The translations under genes were made by a program, and so were the position numbers. From Clostridiaceae bacterium (GTDB lineage: Bacteria; Bacillota; Clostridia; Lachnospirales; Lachnospiraceae): a DNA stretch of 64,000 bases. Positions 26,690-34,777 of the stretch are shown piece by piece; position 1 is the first letter of the stretch, and every line of letters begins with the position of its first letter. Where the stretch lies: contig QXXC01000006.1 in the NCBI GenBank assembly GCA_009911305.1, positions 83,845-147,844 of the forward strand, in the 5' to 3' direction. Below the pieces are notes generated by a model. It was given only the letters and a program-made list of their open reading frames with translations. It had not been told where the DNA came from and ran no database searches.

Positions 26690-28185
26690 CTCTCCTCACG
26701 GTTTGTCGCACAGGCCATCATCGCCTCCTGTGTGAATTCCTCTTCGCCCAGTTCCCCGGTAATCCGTCCCTCACACATCACATAGCACCGGTTGCACATA
26801 TTGATAATCTCCGGAAGCTCTGACGATACCATAATGATCGATGCGCCGCCCGAGGCCAGTTCATCAATGATCGCGTAGATCTCAGCCTTTGAGCCAACGT
26901 CAATCCCTCTTGTCGGCTCGTCGAGAATAATGACCTTCGGCTTTTTCGCCAGCCATTTGCTCAGCACCACCTTTTGCTGGTTTCCGCCGCTTAAATTCCC
27001 CGTGAGCTGCCTGGAAGAGGTGAGGCGGATCCGGAATTTCTGTCTGTAATCCTCTACCATGGTATCCCAGGCCTTAAAATTCACGGAAATCCCCTTCACA
27101 AAATCCGACAGGCACACCAGGCCCATATTGAATTCCACGTCATTCTTAAGGATTAATCCCTCGCCCCTGCGATCCTCGGATACATAGACAATGCCCAGAT
27201 CGATCGCGTCCTTCGGCTTTCGGATATTCACAGGCTTTCCGTCCAGGAAAATCTCGCCCCCGGCCCGCTGAAGCGCCCCGAAAATCGTCTTCATCAGCTC
27301 TGTGCGCCTTGCCCCCACCAGCCCGGCAAAGCCCACAATCTCGCCGTATCGCGCGGTGAAGCTGATGTCATTAAAATACTCCGCATGCTTTAAGTTCTTT
27401 ACTTCAAGGGAAACGCTGCGGATCTCGCGCCGGCTTTTCGTGTAATAACTGGTAAGCTCGCGCCCCACCATCATCCGGATCAGCTCGTCCTTGTCCGCGC
27501 CCTTTGTCTGCACGTCCCCGACCATTTTGCCGTCCCGCAGCACCACAATGCGATCCGTGATGGTAAATAGTTCCTCCAGCCTGTGCGAGATATAGATGAT
27601 TCCGACCTTCTTTTCCTGCAGAAGGCGGATAATCCCAAACAGCGTCTCCACCTCGCCCTGAGACAGGGAGGAGGTCGGCTCATCCATGACAACCACGCGC
27701 GCCTCTGCCGAAACCGCCTTAATGATCTCCACGAGCTGCTGCATGCCAATAGACAGGTCGCCGACCAGAGAATCCGCGCGCAGATTTAAATGCAGATCGT
27801 CGATTACCTTCTGCGTCTCCCTCTCCATCCGCTTCGCGTCTACCATCCCGAACCGGTCCTTTGGCTCGCGCCCTAAAAATACATTCGCCGCGATCGTGCG
27901 CGCCGGCACCATGATGATCTCTTGATGGATGATCCGTATCCCGTTCTCCCCGGCCACAGCGGATGAGGTAATGTGCTTTGTCTCCCCGTTTATCCTGATC
28001 TCGCCCGAATCCGCCCTGTAGATCCCGCCCAGAATCTTAATCAGCGTTGACTTCCCGGCCCCGTTCTCGCCAAGAATCGCGACCACCTCTCCCCCGCCGA
28101 CGGAAAGATTCACGCCGTTTAAAACAACATTGGAGGCAAATGACTTCGTGATATTTTCCATTTCAAGGAGCTTTGCTTCACTCAT
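26686..28185 (-). CDS. Ribose-type sugar ABC transporter ATPase (two ABC domains)
   Basis: 499 residues, RbsA/MglA family. Domain 1: Walker A GENGAGKSTLIK (about 35-46), signature LSIGMQQ, Walker B VVVMDEPTSSL. Domain 2 has the degenerate Walker A usual in this family (GLVGARRTELMK) and signature LSGGNQQKVVLSKWL with DEPTRGIDVGSK. It powers sugar import with the permease and binding protein. The stop codon falls inside an inverted repeat, so the element may have set the 3' end. Confidence 0.95.
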   Translation of the reverse strand: MSEAKLLEMENITKSFASNVVLNGVNLSVGGGEVVAILGENGAGKSTLIKILGGIYRADSGEIRINGETKHITSSAVAGENGIRIIHQEIIMVPARTIAANVFLGREPKDRFGMVDAKRMERETQKVIDDLHLNLRADSLVGDLSIGMQQLVEIIKAVSAEARVVVMDEPTSSLSQGEVETLFGIIRLLQEKKVGIIYISHRLEELFTITDRIVVLRDGKMVGDVQTKGADKDELIRMMVGRELTSYYTKSRREIRSVSLEVKNLKHAEYFNDISFTARYGEIVGFAGLVGARRTELMKTIFGALQRAGGEIFLDGKPVNIRKPKDAIDLGIVYVSEDRRGEGLILKNDVEFNMGLVCLSDFVKGISVNFKAWDTMVEDYRQKFRIRLTSSRQLTGNLSGGNQQKVVLSKWLAKKPKVIILDEPTRGIDVGSKAEIYAIIDELASGGASIIMVSSELPEIINMCNRCYVMCEGRITGELGEEEFTQEAMMACATNREES

Positions 28186-28221
28186 ATTATCCTACCTCAT
28201 ATTCAAAATAAGCTGTCGCAC

Positions 28222-28257
28222 AAAAAGGTCCGGCCTGGGAATGTTCCGGGCCGGACC
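28222..28257 (-). terminator. Hairpin after the binding-protein gene
   Basis: On the minus strand, GGTCCGGCC pairs with GGCCGGACC and is followed by TTTTTGTG. It lies between the binding protein and the ATPase. Such partial terminators let the binding protein be made in excess over the membrane parts. Confidence 0.8.
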
Positions 28258-28266
28258 ATATCATTA

Positions 28267-29328
28267 TCAGTCAAGAGCGTCCCATGCATCCAGATCGTAA
28301 TCGTCAATGTTGCTCGCATCAATGCTGTAGGACTCAATTGCGATATTAAATTCAAATTCCTCGCCCTTTAACGCCTTCACTGCGTTCTGAACGCCCATGT
28401 AGCCCATGTAGGTCGGCCTCTGCGCGGAAGACTGCACCATGGTTCCGTCCTTAATCGCATGCTTGCCGATCGGCGCTCCATCCTTGCCGAGAATATCAAT
28501 GGAACCGGCCTTTCCGGCCTCCTCCACCGCCTGAACAGCGCCCAAAGCGGAAGTATCGTTGATACAGTAAATCACATCAATGTCATCATGGGCCTGAAGC
28601 GCGTCAGATACCACATTAAACGCCGCGTCGGTCGCGCCCTCTCCCTCTACTACCTGAACCTCCACAAACGCATCCGCGTTGGATACATTATCCTTAATGC
28701 CGGACCAGAATCCCTCAACGTTGATGATGCAGGACTCCGCCGTCTGCAGATGAACAATCAGGATATTCGCCCCGTCCGGATGATTGGCGGCAACCCACTG
28801 GCCGGACAGATAGCCAAGCTGCGTATTGTCAGAAGCGATAATGCCGTCCACCAGCTCATAATCATCCTCTGTGATCACATTGTCCACATTGATTACCTTA
28901 ATGCCCGCGTCCCGGCAGGTCTGAAGAACCGTATGCGCTCCGGCGGAATCGTACGGTATGTACACCAGCGCGTCGATGCCGCTTGCAATCATATCCTCAA
29001 TCTGAGACGCCTGCTTCGTCGGATCATTCTGCGGGTCAAAGGAAATCATCTCGCAGCCAAGCTCGTCGCACGCTGCCTGAACACCGGTCTGAACCGCGGT
29101 AAAATATTCATTGGTCAGCGTGTACGGTGAAAAGCCAATCGTGTAGCCGCCCTCGGAAGCAGCGTCCTCCTTCACGGCCTCTGTGACAGCTTCCTCCACA
29201 GCCGCCTCCGTCTTCACCGCCTCGGTCGGAGCCGGAGCCTGCGTCTCGGCAGGCTTTTCAGAAGAACCGCAAGCCGTCAGAGACAGCGCAAGCATACCGG
29301 CCATAGCAACGGACAACATTTTTTTCAT
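28267..29328 (-). CDS. Sugar-binding lipoprotein of the ribose-type ABC transporter
   Basis: 353 residues. Lipoprotein signal MKKMLSVAMAGMLALSLTAC with Cys at 20, a Pro/Thr/Glu/Ala-rich linker (about 22-60), then a periplasmic-binding-protein (Peripla_BP_4) domain: IGFSPYTLTNEYFTAVQTGV, SFDPQNDPTKQASQIEDMIA, VYCINDTSALGAVQAVEEAG-like segment. It captures a sugar outside the cell. First gene of the long operon, directly behind a promoter and DeoR-type repeats. Ligand unknown. Confidence 0.93.
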   Translation of the reverse strand: MKKMLSVAMAGMLALSLTACGSSEKPAETQAPAPTEAVKTEAAVEEAVTEAVKEDAASEGGYTIGFSPYTLTNEYFTAVQTGVQAACDELGCEMISFDPQNDPTKQASQIEDMIASGIDALVYIPYDSAGAHTVLQTCRDAGIKVINVDNVITEDDYELVDGIIASDNTQLGYLSGQWVAANHPDGANILIVHLQTAESCIINVEGFWSGIKDNVSNADAFVEVQVVEGEGATDAAFNVVSDALQAHDDIDVIYCINDTSALGAVQAVEEAGKAGSIDILGKDGAPIGKHAIKDGTMVQSSAQRPTYMGYMGVQNAVKALKGEEFEFNIAIESYSIDASNIDDYDLDAWDALD

Positions 29329-29368
29329 AAAACAATTCCTCCTTTATCTTTGAACGTTTTTTGATTGT

Positions 29369-29549
29369 ACGAACATATTAACACACTCGTTTTTGTACTT
29401 CAATCCCATATATACCTAAAATTCCCCTGTATTTTTTAGTCATTCTGTATATTTAATGTTCATTTTTATTTTTGTTTTTGTTTGATAATGTTCGTTTTTC
29501 AGGAAATTTTCTCTGTTTTTTACTTTTAATACGTCTTTTATGTTCGTTT
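29369..29549 (-). promoter_or_regulatory. Operon promoter with repeated ACGAACAT sites (probable DeoR operators)
   Basis: Minus-strand promoter: -35 TTGAAG (29398-29403), 17-base spacer, -10 TAATAT (29375-29380). The word ACGAACAT occurs on the plus strand at 29369-29376, overlapping the -10 and start site, and on the minus strand within 29488-29497 and 29540-29549; a one-mismatch copy is within 29456-29465. DeoR regulators typically bind such multiple repeats, and one is encoded just upstream. Confidence 0.7.
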
Positions 29550-29628
29550 AGCTTTCTTTTATTATTTTTTCAATGATCACTTTCCGTTATGCATGCAGCA
29601 AAATTTAACAGGCACGCGCCGGGCGCAT

Positions 29629-29720
29629 AAAAAAGCCATAGCGCAGAGCTTCCAGACTAAAGCGTGTATGGCAGAAAACATTTTTCAAACACACTCTGGA
29701 AGGAAGCTCCGCGTTATGGC
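29629..29720 (-). terminator. Long hairpin terminator of the DeoR gene
   Basis: GCCATAGCGCAGAGCTTCC (from 29635) pairs with a near copy ending at 29720; on the minus strand the stem is followed by TTTTTT (29634-29629). Its loop carries sequence like the repeat element at 26524-26689, so the terminator may derive from an inserted palindromic element. Confidence 0.75.
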
Positions 29721-29762
29721 ATATGGCACTTACCGTTATTTCATCTCAGACAGCCTGAACCG

Positions 29763-30527
29763 TCACGCAAAGATGACCCTCGTATTATATTTTTTCAGAA
29801 GATTATTTCCCTCCTCGTCCAGATCCTGATCCGTGATCACACCGTCCACCTGCGACAGGGAGGCAAAGCCGTTTAAGTCATATGTATTAAATTTTGTGGA
29901 ATCTGCCAGCAGATACACACGCTTTGCCACGGAAAAAAGAGAGCTTTTAAAACGGGCCTCCGGTGAATAGCCGTCGTAGAGGCGTCCGTCTGTCCCTATC
30001 GCCGCGGCTCCGATAAAGGCCGTGTCAAGCTGATATTTGCGGATCTGCTCTTCCGCTACCGGGCCGGAGCTGCAGTTTGTGATCCGGATCATCTCTCCGC
30101 CCAGCATAATCACAGATACATTGTCATACTGAAGCGCCTCCTCCGCCACCTTCAGATGATTGGTCACAATCACGGCGCGCAGCCCCTTGTCCAGATAATT
30201 CAGCATGATCCGCGTCGTGGACCCTGCATCGATAAAGATACGCTGCCCGCCGCGGATCAGCGACGCGGCCATCGCTGCAATCCGCTCCTTGCTCGCTTTG
30301 TTGGAAATACGTTTTTCATCAAATGATATCATACGCACCACCGTCTGGTTCACCATCAGAGCGCCCCCGTGCGTGCGCGTGATATTATACTGCTGCGCCA
30401 GAAAGTTCAAATCACGCCGAATCGTCATCTCAGAAGCGCCAAACTGCCGCGCCAGATCCTTCACATCCACTCTGCGGTATCTCTGAATCAGATCCAAAAT
30501 AGCCAGACAGCGTTCATTTTTGTTCAT
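29763..30527 (-). CDS. DeoR/GlpR-family transcriptional regulator of the sugar operon
   Basis: 254 residues. The start at 30527 (MNKNERCL) follows AGAGGAAAA; earlier codons in the frame lack a ribosome site. N-terminal DeoR helix-turn-helix (ILDLIQRYRRVDVKDLARQF, then EMTIRRDLNFL), linker ITRTHGGAL, and the sugar-phosphate sensor domain with IFIDAGSTTRIMLNYL, VTNHLKVAEEAL, DTAFIGAAAIG and LLADSTKFNTYD. It probably represses the downstream operon until a phosphorylated sugar binds. Confidence 0.93.
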   Translation of the reverse strand: MNKNERCLAILDLIQRYRRVDVKDLARQFGASEMTIRRDLNFLAQQYNITRTHGGALMVNQTVVRMISFDEKRISNKASKERIAAMAASLIRGGQRIFIDAGSTTRIMLNYLDKGLRAVIVTNHLKVAEEALQYDNVSVIMLGGEMIRITNCSSGPVAEEQIRKYQLDTAFIGAAAIGTDGRLYDGYSPEARFKSSLFSVAKRVYLLADSTKFNTYDLNGFASLSQVDGVITDQDLDEEGNNLLKKYNTRVIFA

Positions 30528-30710
30528 ACGATTTTCCTCTTTCCTGTTCGTCTTCCGGACAATTTTCATAACATGATTATATGTCATTTTTCCGGTAAAT
30601 ACAAGGACAACAGCATGTCCGCGGCGCCCCGCAGATTTTACCTGGTCTTCCGCTTGAAACAGCTTTTTACAACTGTAAAGTGTATACAAAATATCTATAC
30701 ATCAATTTAT

Positions 30711-30726
30711 TTGTATTTCGGTACAA
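30711..30726. promoter_or_regulatory. Palindrome upstream of the first XRE gene
   Basis: TTGTA-TTTCGG-TACAA, a 5-6-5 inverted repeat about 60 bases before the gene. A diverged version (ATATTTGGATACAAT) sits at the same place before the duplicated gene (about 31320-31334). Position and symmetry suggest an autoregulatory XRE operator. Confidence 0.4.
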
Positions 30727-30788
30727 CTCTTTTTGTGTATGATACATTATTCTACAACAATAGAATGTAATAAAGGAGGTGTGCGGTT

Positions 30789-31178
30789 ATGCAAAATTCC
30801 GTATTTGACAAAAATATAGTCGGCGAACGTCTTAAGATACTTCGGGAACGCGAGGAGATCACACAGAAACAGTTAGCCCAGCTTCTCTGCATAACACAGC
30901 AGACCTATTCCCGTTATGAAACTGCCAAAGCCATTTTGCCGCTTCACCACCTTTACGCCCTGACACAGTATTATAATGTCAGCTCCGATTACATTCTTGG
31001 AAATATTTCACACCCGCAGGCCCCGCCGCAGCTTTCGGAACGCTTTATTCAGCACATTACCATAGGAGATTTTGTCTGCCTGATTTCGTCCTTTTCCAGG
31101 AAATCAAAGCGGCATCTTATCGATTATGTAAATTATCTTTCCTATCAGGAGCAGCTTGTAAAGAAAGACATACAGTAA
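30789..31178 (+). CDS. XRE-family regulator, first of a tandem pair
   Basis: 129 residues. AAAGGAGGTG precedes the ATG. Helix-turn-helix in residues 11-70 (LKILREREEITQKQLAQLLC, TQQTYSRYETAKAILPLHHL, YYNVSSDYILGN), then a helical C-terminus (FSRKSKRHLIDYVNYLSYQE). Its neighbour at 31395 is about three-quarters identical along its whole length and shares upstream sequence, so one arose by tandem duplication. Targets unknown. Confidence 0.9.
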   Translation: MQNSVFDKNIVGERLKILREREEITQKQLAQLLCITQQTYSRYETAKAILPLHHLYALTQYYNVSSDYILGNISHPQAPPQLSERFIQHITIGDFVCLISSFSRKSKRHLIDYVNYLSYQEQLVKKDIQ

Positions 31179-31191
31179 CCAATCGGGTATC

Positions 31192-31232
31192 GGCCCATCA
31201 GATGCGTCCAGGCTGGCTGATGGGTCTTTTTC
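31192..31232 (+). terminator. Terminator between the duplicated XRE genes
   Basis: GGCCCATCAG pairs with CTGATGGGTC, followed by TTTTTCT. Each copy is therefore a separate transcription unit. Confidence 0.85.
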
Positions 31233-31394
31233 TGTCTGCCCCTGTCTCACTGATTTTTCCGGACAATCCGTACATCATTTTATTTGTATAATTAAAAAAC
31301 CTTACATCAATCAAATCATATTTGGATACAATCTTTTCTATGTATGATAGATTATTCTACTATAATTAAGTGTAATCTCAGGAGGTGTGCGGTC

Positions 31395-31790
31395 ATGAAA
31401 AATCCCGGGCTTGATAAGAAAGTCGTCAGCGAGCGCCTGAAAACGCTTCGGGAACGCGAAGGAATCACGCAGGAACAACTGGCTCAGGTTCTCTGCACAA
31501 CACAGCAAATCTACTCCCGTTATGAAACTGCCAAAGCGGATTTGCCGCTTCATCATCTATGTACGCTGACTCAGTATTACAATGTCAGCTCTGACTATAT
31601 TCTGGGAAACATCTCGCATCCGAAGGCCCCGCCTGAGCTCTCGGAACGCTTTATCCAGCATATTACAGTGAGAGATTTTATCTGCCGAGTGTCATCCTTT
31701 TCCAGAAAATCGAAACGGCGTCTTATTGACTATGTGAATTACCTCTCCTATCAGGAGCAGCTTGTAAAAAAAGAAACAGAAGAATCCTGA
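31395..31790 (+). CDS. XRE-family regulator, second of a tandem pair
   Basis: 131 residues. The start at 31395 (MKNPGLDKK) follows AGGAGGTGTGCGGTC, nearly identical to the leader of the first copy. Same helix-turn-helix and C-terminal helix as the upstream paralogue, with substitutions in and near the recognition region (TTQQIYSRYETAKADLPLHH against ITQQTYSRYETAKAILPLHH). It may bind a related site or form mixed dimers with its paralogue. Confidence 0.9.
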   Translation: MKNPGLDKKVVSERLKTLREREGITQEQLAQVLCTTQQIYSRYETAKADLPLHHLCTLTQYYNVSSDYILGNISHPKAPPELSERFIQHITVRDFICRVSSFSRKSKRRLIDYVNYLSYQEQLVKKETEES

Positions 31791-31830
31791 ACATAACGGT
31801 TCGGATTCTTCTGCACGGTTACCCAATAAA

Positions 31831-31870
31831 CAGACGGCCTGACGCCGCTGTCTGCGCGTCAGGCCGTCTG
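31831..31870. terminator. Perfect 15-bp stem between convergent genes
   Basis: CAGACGGCCTGACGC (31831-31845) and GCGTCAGGCCGTCTG (31856-31870) pair perfectly around a 10-base loop. No T-run follows on either strand, so it may work as a strong RNA end or bidirectional block. Confidence 0.6.
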
Positions 31871-31874
31871 CCCC

Positions 31875-32471
31875 TTACTTCTCATAATCAATTGTATGGC
31901 GTTCATACGCATTAATCACTCTTGTCCCCTCATACTGATCCTCCCGCCGGAACATAGAGCCATACGTCGCATGCACATGGCCATGTATGAAATAATCCGG
32001 CCGGTAGCGTTCCATCAGCTTATTAAAGGCCGTAAAACCTGTGTGCGGCAGATCCGTCCCGTCATGGAACCCAAAGGCCGGCGCATGGGCCACCAGTATG
32101 TCAAAGCCCCTGTGAATCGCAATCTTAGGCCACAGCCTCGCCGCCCGCCAGTTCATTTCCGCCTGCGTATACTGATGCGCCCCGTTCCTGTAGCGCATGG
32201 AACCGCCCAGACCCATGATGCGGATTCCCTCATGGGTGTAAATCGTATCTTCAATACAGATGCAGCCGTCGGGCGGCGTCTGTGCATAACAGTCATCGTG
32301 GTTGCCGTGTACATACAGAACCGGCGCATGGGTAAAGGTGGCTAAAAAGGATAAATACTGCGGCGCCAGATCCCCGCAGGATATAATGAGATCAATCCCC
32401 TTCAGCTTTGATTTGTCAAAATAGTCCCACAGCGCCTTCGATTCCTGATCAGCAAGCGCAAGTATCTTCAT
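31875..32471 (-). CDS. Calcineurin-like metallophosphoesterase
   Basis: 198 residues. Metal-binding motifs in order: ADQES (position D8 with Q where His is usual), CGDLAPQYL, YVHGNHDD, VAHAPAFGFHDG and IHGHVHATYG. The family hydrolyses phosphomono- or diesters; the substrate cannot be predicted. The DxH motif of the first metal site is D-Q here, so metal binding may differ, although related proteins also vary there. Apparently a single-gene unit. Confidence 0.88.
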   Translation of the reverse strand: MKILALADQESKALWDYFDKSKLKGIDLIISCGDLAPQYLSFLATFTHAPVLYVHGNHDDCYAQTPPDGCICIEDTIYTHEGIRIMGLGGSMRYRNGAHQYTQAEMNWRAARLWPKIAIHRGFDILVAHAPAFGFHDGTDLPHTGFTAFNKLMERYRPDYFIHGHVHATYGSMFRREDQYEGTRVINAYERHTIDYEK

Positions 32472-32589
32472 GTCTGTTCATCCCTGAATCTCCCCCTGAT
32501 AATGCCTCCTGTTTCCGCATCCTTCTTTCGTATGCCCATTGTCCGGCACAGCATGGACAGAGCCCAGTCTGAGCTGCCGAAAGACGCTC

Positions 32590-34563
32590 TTATACCGCGT
32601 CTTCAGGCTTTCGGATCCCCTGAAGGCGCACCACGGCCTGGGCCGCCTCGGTCAGGGAATCAAAATCCGGGATTTCCCCGACCACATTCTCCGCCAGCCA
32701 GTCCATTGTAATAATTTCTTCCGGAGAGAGCGCCCGGTTCTCATCCTTTTGCACAATCCCGGACTGGGAGTAAAGAAGGCCCGAGAAGGGGTGGAAGGTG
32801 CCTGTCTCGATCCCGCGCCTCACGAATTCGACCAGGCGTTTCGTGGCATACGACAGATTCTGTGTGTAGATAAGATCCACCATCCCGGCGGAAAGCCCCC
32901 ACCAGTAGTTGAGAGCCTTTGCATCCGATACGTCGCCGCCGTTCCACGAGCCGGCCATAATGCTCTCAATGATTTTTTCATAAAAACGTCCCCAGTTCCA
33001 CAGAGGCGTGGCCGCGTTAAAGGATGCCTGGCCCGCGTCCTCCTTCGCATTCTTCGTCTGCGGATCGCTGTCAAAGCCGCTGTCAAACCGGTACAGGCCA
33101 TACCGCCGGGAGGCGTAGCGCGGGACGATCATATCCTGATGGGATAAATACGAGATCTGGCTTTCCCGGAAATATTCGGTAATATCCATGTCTTCCTTCC
33201 TCGTGGACCACTTCAGATAGATCGTTGCCCTCGGATTTACCATCCGCGCTCCCAGGGCAAAGGCGTTGATATTCGCGGTTGTGCCGTAAATGGGATAGTC
33301 CGCAATATATCCGATCCGGTTATTGTCCGCCAGCGCCCCGGCAATCATTCCGCACAGGAATTTCGCCTCGTACATCCTCCCATAATAGCTCCTGATATTG
33401 TGGTGCGAGGTATTGAGCGAGCAGTTCAGGACTTTCACTGCCGGATATTCCCTGGCCATTTTGATGCTGGCGGAAATAAATTCCGGCGTTGTTGTAAAAA
33501 TAATCGTACATCCATTATCAATGGATCGCTGTATCGCATCCTGCGCGTTTTCGCCCGGCGTAATATTTTCAAAGGAAAACGTTTCCACCCGATCGCCAAA
33601 TGTCTCCGCCACATGGCGCTGTCCAAGCTCATGGGCATACGTCCAGCTCGACAGCTCCGCATTCTTGGAATGGATAAACGCAATCTTCGTCTGCTTCGCG
33701 GCCGGCGGAAGCAGGATATCGATCAGCTTCTTCTTCGGCGCGGACGGGACGGGATCCATAACCAGTTCCACGGTCTTATGTTCTTTCAGACGGGCAAATT
33801 CATCCCAGCTCTTTGCGATATTTTCCTTCACTTTTGAGCTGGAATCCTCTTTCAGCGAATCGTATCCATAGATTTCAATATAGGCGAGCAGCGCGTCCCC
33901 GGCCTCGATCGGCAGCCTCTGTCCGCCTTTCGCCTTATAGTTTGTAGAAAATTTCACATATGCGGCGGAAAAATCCTGCCGCATCTCCTCGTTCCAGGGC
34001 GCGGCCGCATTTCCCGCCACAGCGGCTGACAGCGCGGGATAACCGCCCTTGCGGCTGAATAATATATAATTGACGCCTGACAGGCGGTGAAAATTCATAT
34101 ACTCATAGTAAATCTGGTTATCTTCATCCAGCGTTTTCCGGGGAACCAGGCGGGTCACAATACCAGGGATCGTCGGCGATCCAAAATATTTTAAAACACT
34201 GACTCGTTTATTCCCCTCCATAATATAGAAGCGCCCCATAAACTCGCAGGCCGTAACCGGCGTGTGGATCCCTTCCTCCAGATGCGACTTGCAGAGTTCA
34301 ATCCATTTTGAGGCAAACTCGGACTGCACATCCAGGAGGGGCATATAATTTGGCGCAAAAGCGCCGCGCCGCCCGACGTTCCTTGTCCCGGCAATCAGCT
34401 CCGCCGGGATCTGCTGGAGTCCCAAATCCACCTCTGATATGATATCCACATGGGAAATCGTCTCGTCCAGCGCCTGAAGATAAGGGTAAACTCCTTTCAT
34501 CAGATTCCGCTGATACGCTTTGCGGCCCAGCCGGCAGGCCTTTGTGTAATCTTCAAAGGACAT
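32590..34563 (-). CDS. ParB-like / BMP-family fusion protein
   Basis: 657 residues. The start at 34563 (MSFEDYTK) follows TGGAGGTG. No signal peptide or lipobox. Residues about 80-160 look like a ParB/sulfiredoxin-type module (FYIMEGNKRVSVLKYFG). Residues about 285-600 resemble the BMP (Med/PnrA) nucleoside-binding fold (KIAFIHSKNAELSSWTYAHE, then NGCTIIFTTTPEFISASIKM, then IGYIADYPIYGTTANINAFA). BMP proteins are normally exported lipoproteins of nucleoside ABC transporters; here the domain should be cytoplasmic. Possibly a nucleoside sensor or signalling protein. No transporter genes adjoin it. Confidence 0.75.
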   Translation of the reverse strand: MSFEDYTKACRLGRKAYQRNLMKGVYPYLQALDETISHVDIISEVDLGLQQIPAELIAGTRNVGRRGAFAPNYMPLLDVQSEFASKWIELCKSHLEEGIHTPVTACEFMGRFYIMEGNKRVSVLKYFGSPTIPGIVTRLVPRKTLDEDNQIYYEYMNFHRLSGVNYILFSRKGGYPALSAAVAGNAAAPWNEEMRQDFSAAYVKFSTNYKAKGGQRLPIEAGDALLAYIEIYGYDSLKEDSSSKVKENIAKSWDEFARLKEHKTVELVMDPVPSAPKKKLIDILLPPAAKQTKIAFIHSKNAELSSWTYAHELGQRHVAETFGDRVETFSFENITPGENAQDAIQRSIDNGCTIIFTTTPEFISASIKMAREYPAVKVLNCSLNTSHHNIRSYYGRMYEAKFLCGMIAGALADNNRIGYIADYPIYGTTANINAFALGARMVNPRATIYLKWSTRKEDMDITEYFRESQISYLSHQDMIVPRYASRRYGLYRFDSGFDSDPQTKNAKEDAGQASFNAATPLWNWGRFYEKIIESIMAGSWNGGDVSDAKALNYWWGLSAGMVDLIYTQNLSYATKRLVEFVRRGIETGTFHPFSGLLYSQSGIVQKDENRALSPEEIITMDWLAENVVGEIPDFDSLTEAAQAVVRLQGIRKPEDAV

Positions 34564-34688
34564 AAAACACCTCCATTTTAAAGCATGATGGACGGATGAA
34601 ACACACGGATCAGGCGCCAAAAAACCCGATCCATATCAAAGTATAACACAAAAGGGGCCAAAATACAGTATTTTTATGAAAAGAACAC

Positions 34689-34760
34689 TTGCAAAATCAG
34701 GATTTTCCTGTAAAATAGAATAGATAAAACGAAGGAGGCGAAGGGCTGCCTCTTTTTTTT
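34689..34760 (+). promoter_or_regulatory. ABC-F promoter and attenuator-like leader
   Basis: -35 TTGCAA (34689-34694), 16-base spacer, -10 TAAAAT (34711-34716). Shortly after the expected start site, GAGGC (34735-34739) pairs with GCCTC (34748-34752), followed by eight Ts (34753-34760): a terminator ahead of the coding region. Leaders of ABC-F resistance genes often work by attenuation when ribosomes stall; the stem here is short, so this is an inference. Confidence 0.6.
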
Positions 34761-34777
34761 AAGGAAAGGAACGGGAA

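Noticed and set aside
26451..26711. N-terminal extension of the sugar permease through the repeat element
   Set aside because: It reads through a palindromic element, lacks a ribosome site and would precede a normal permease N-terminus that has AGGAGG.
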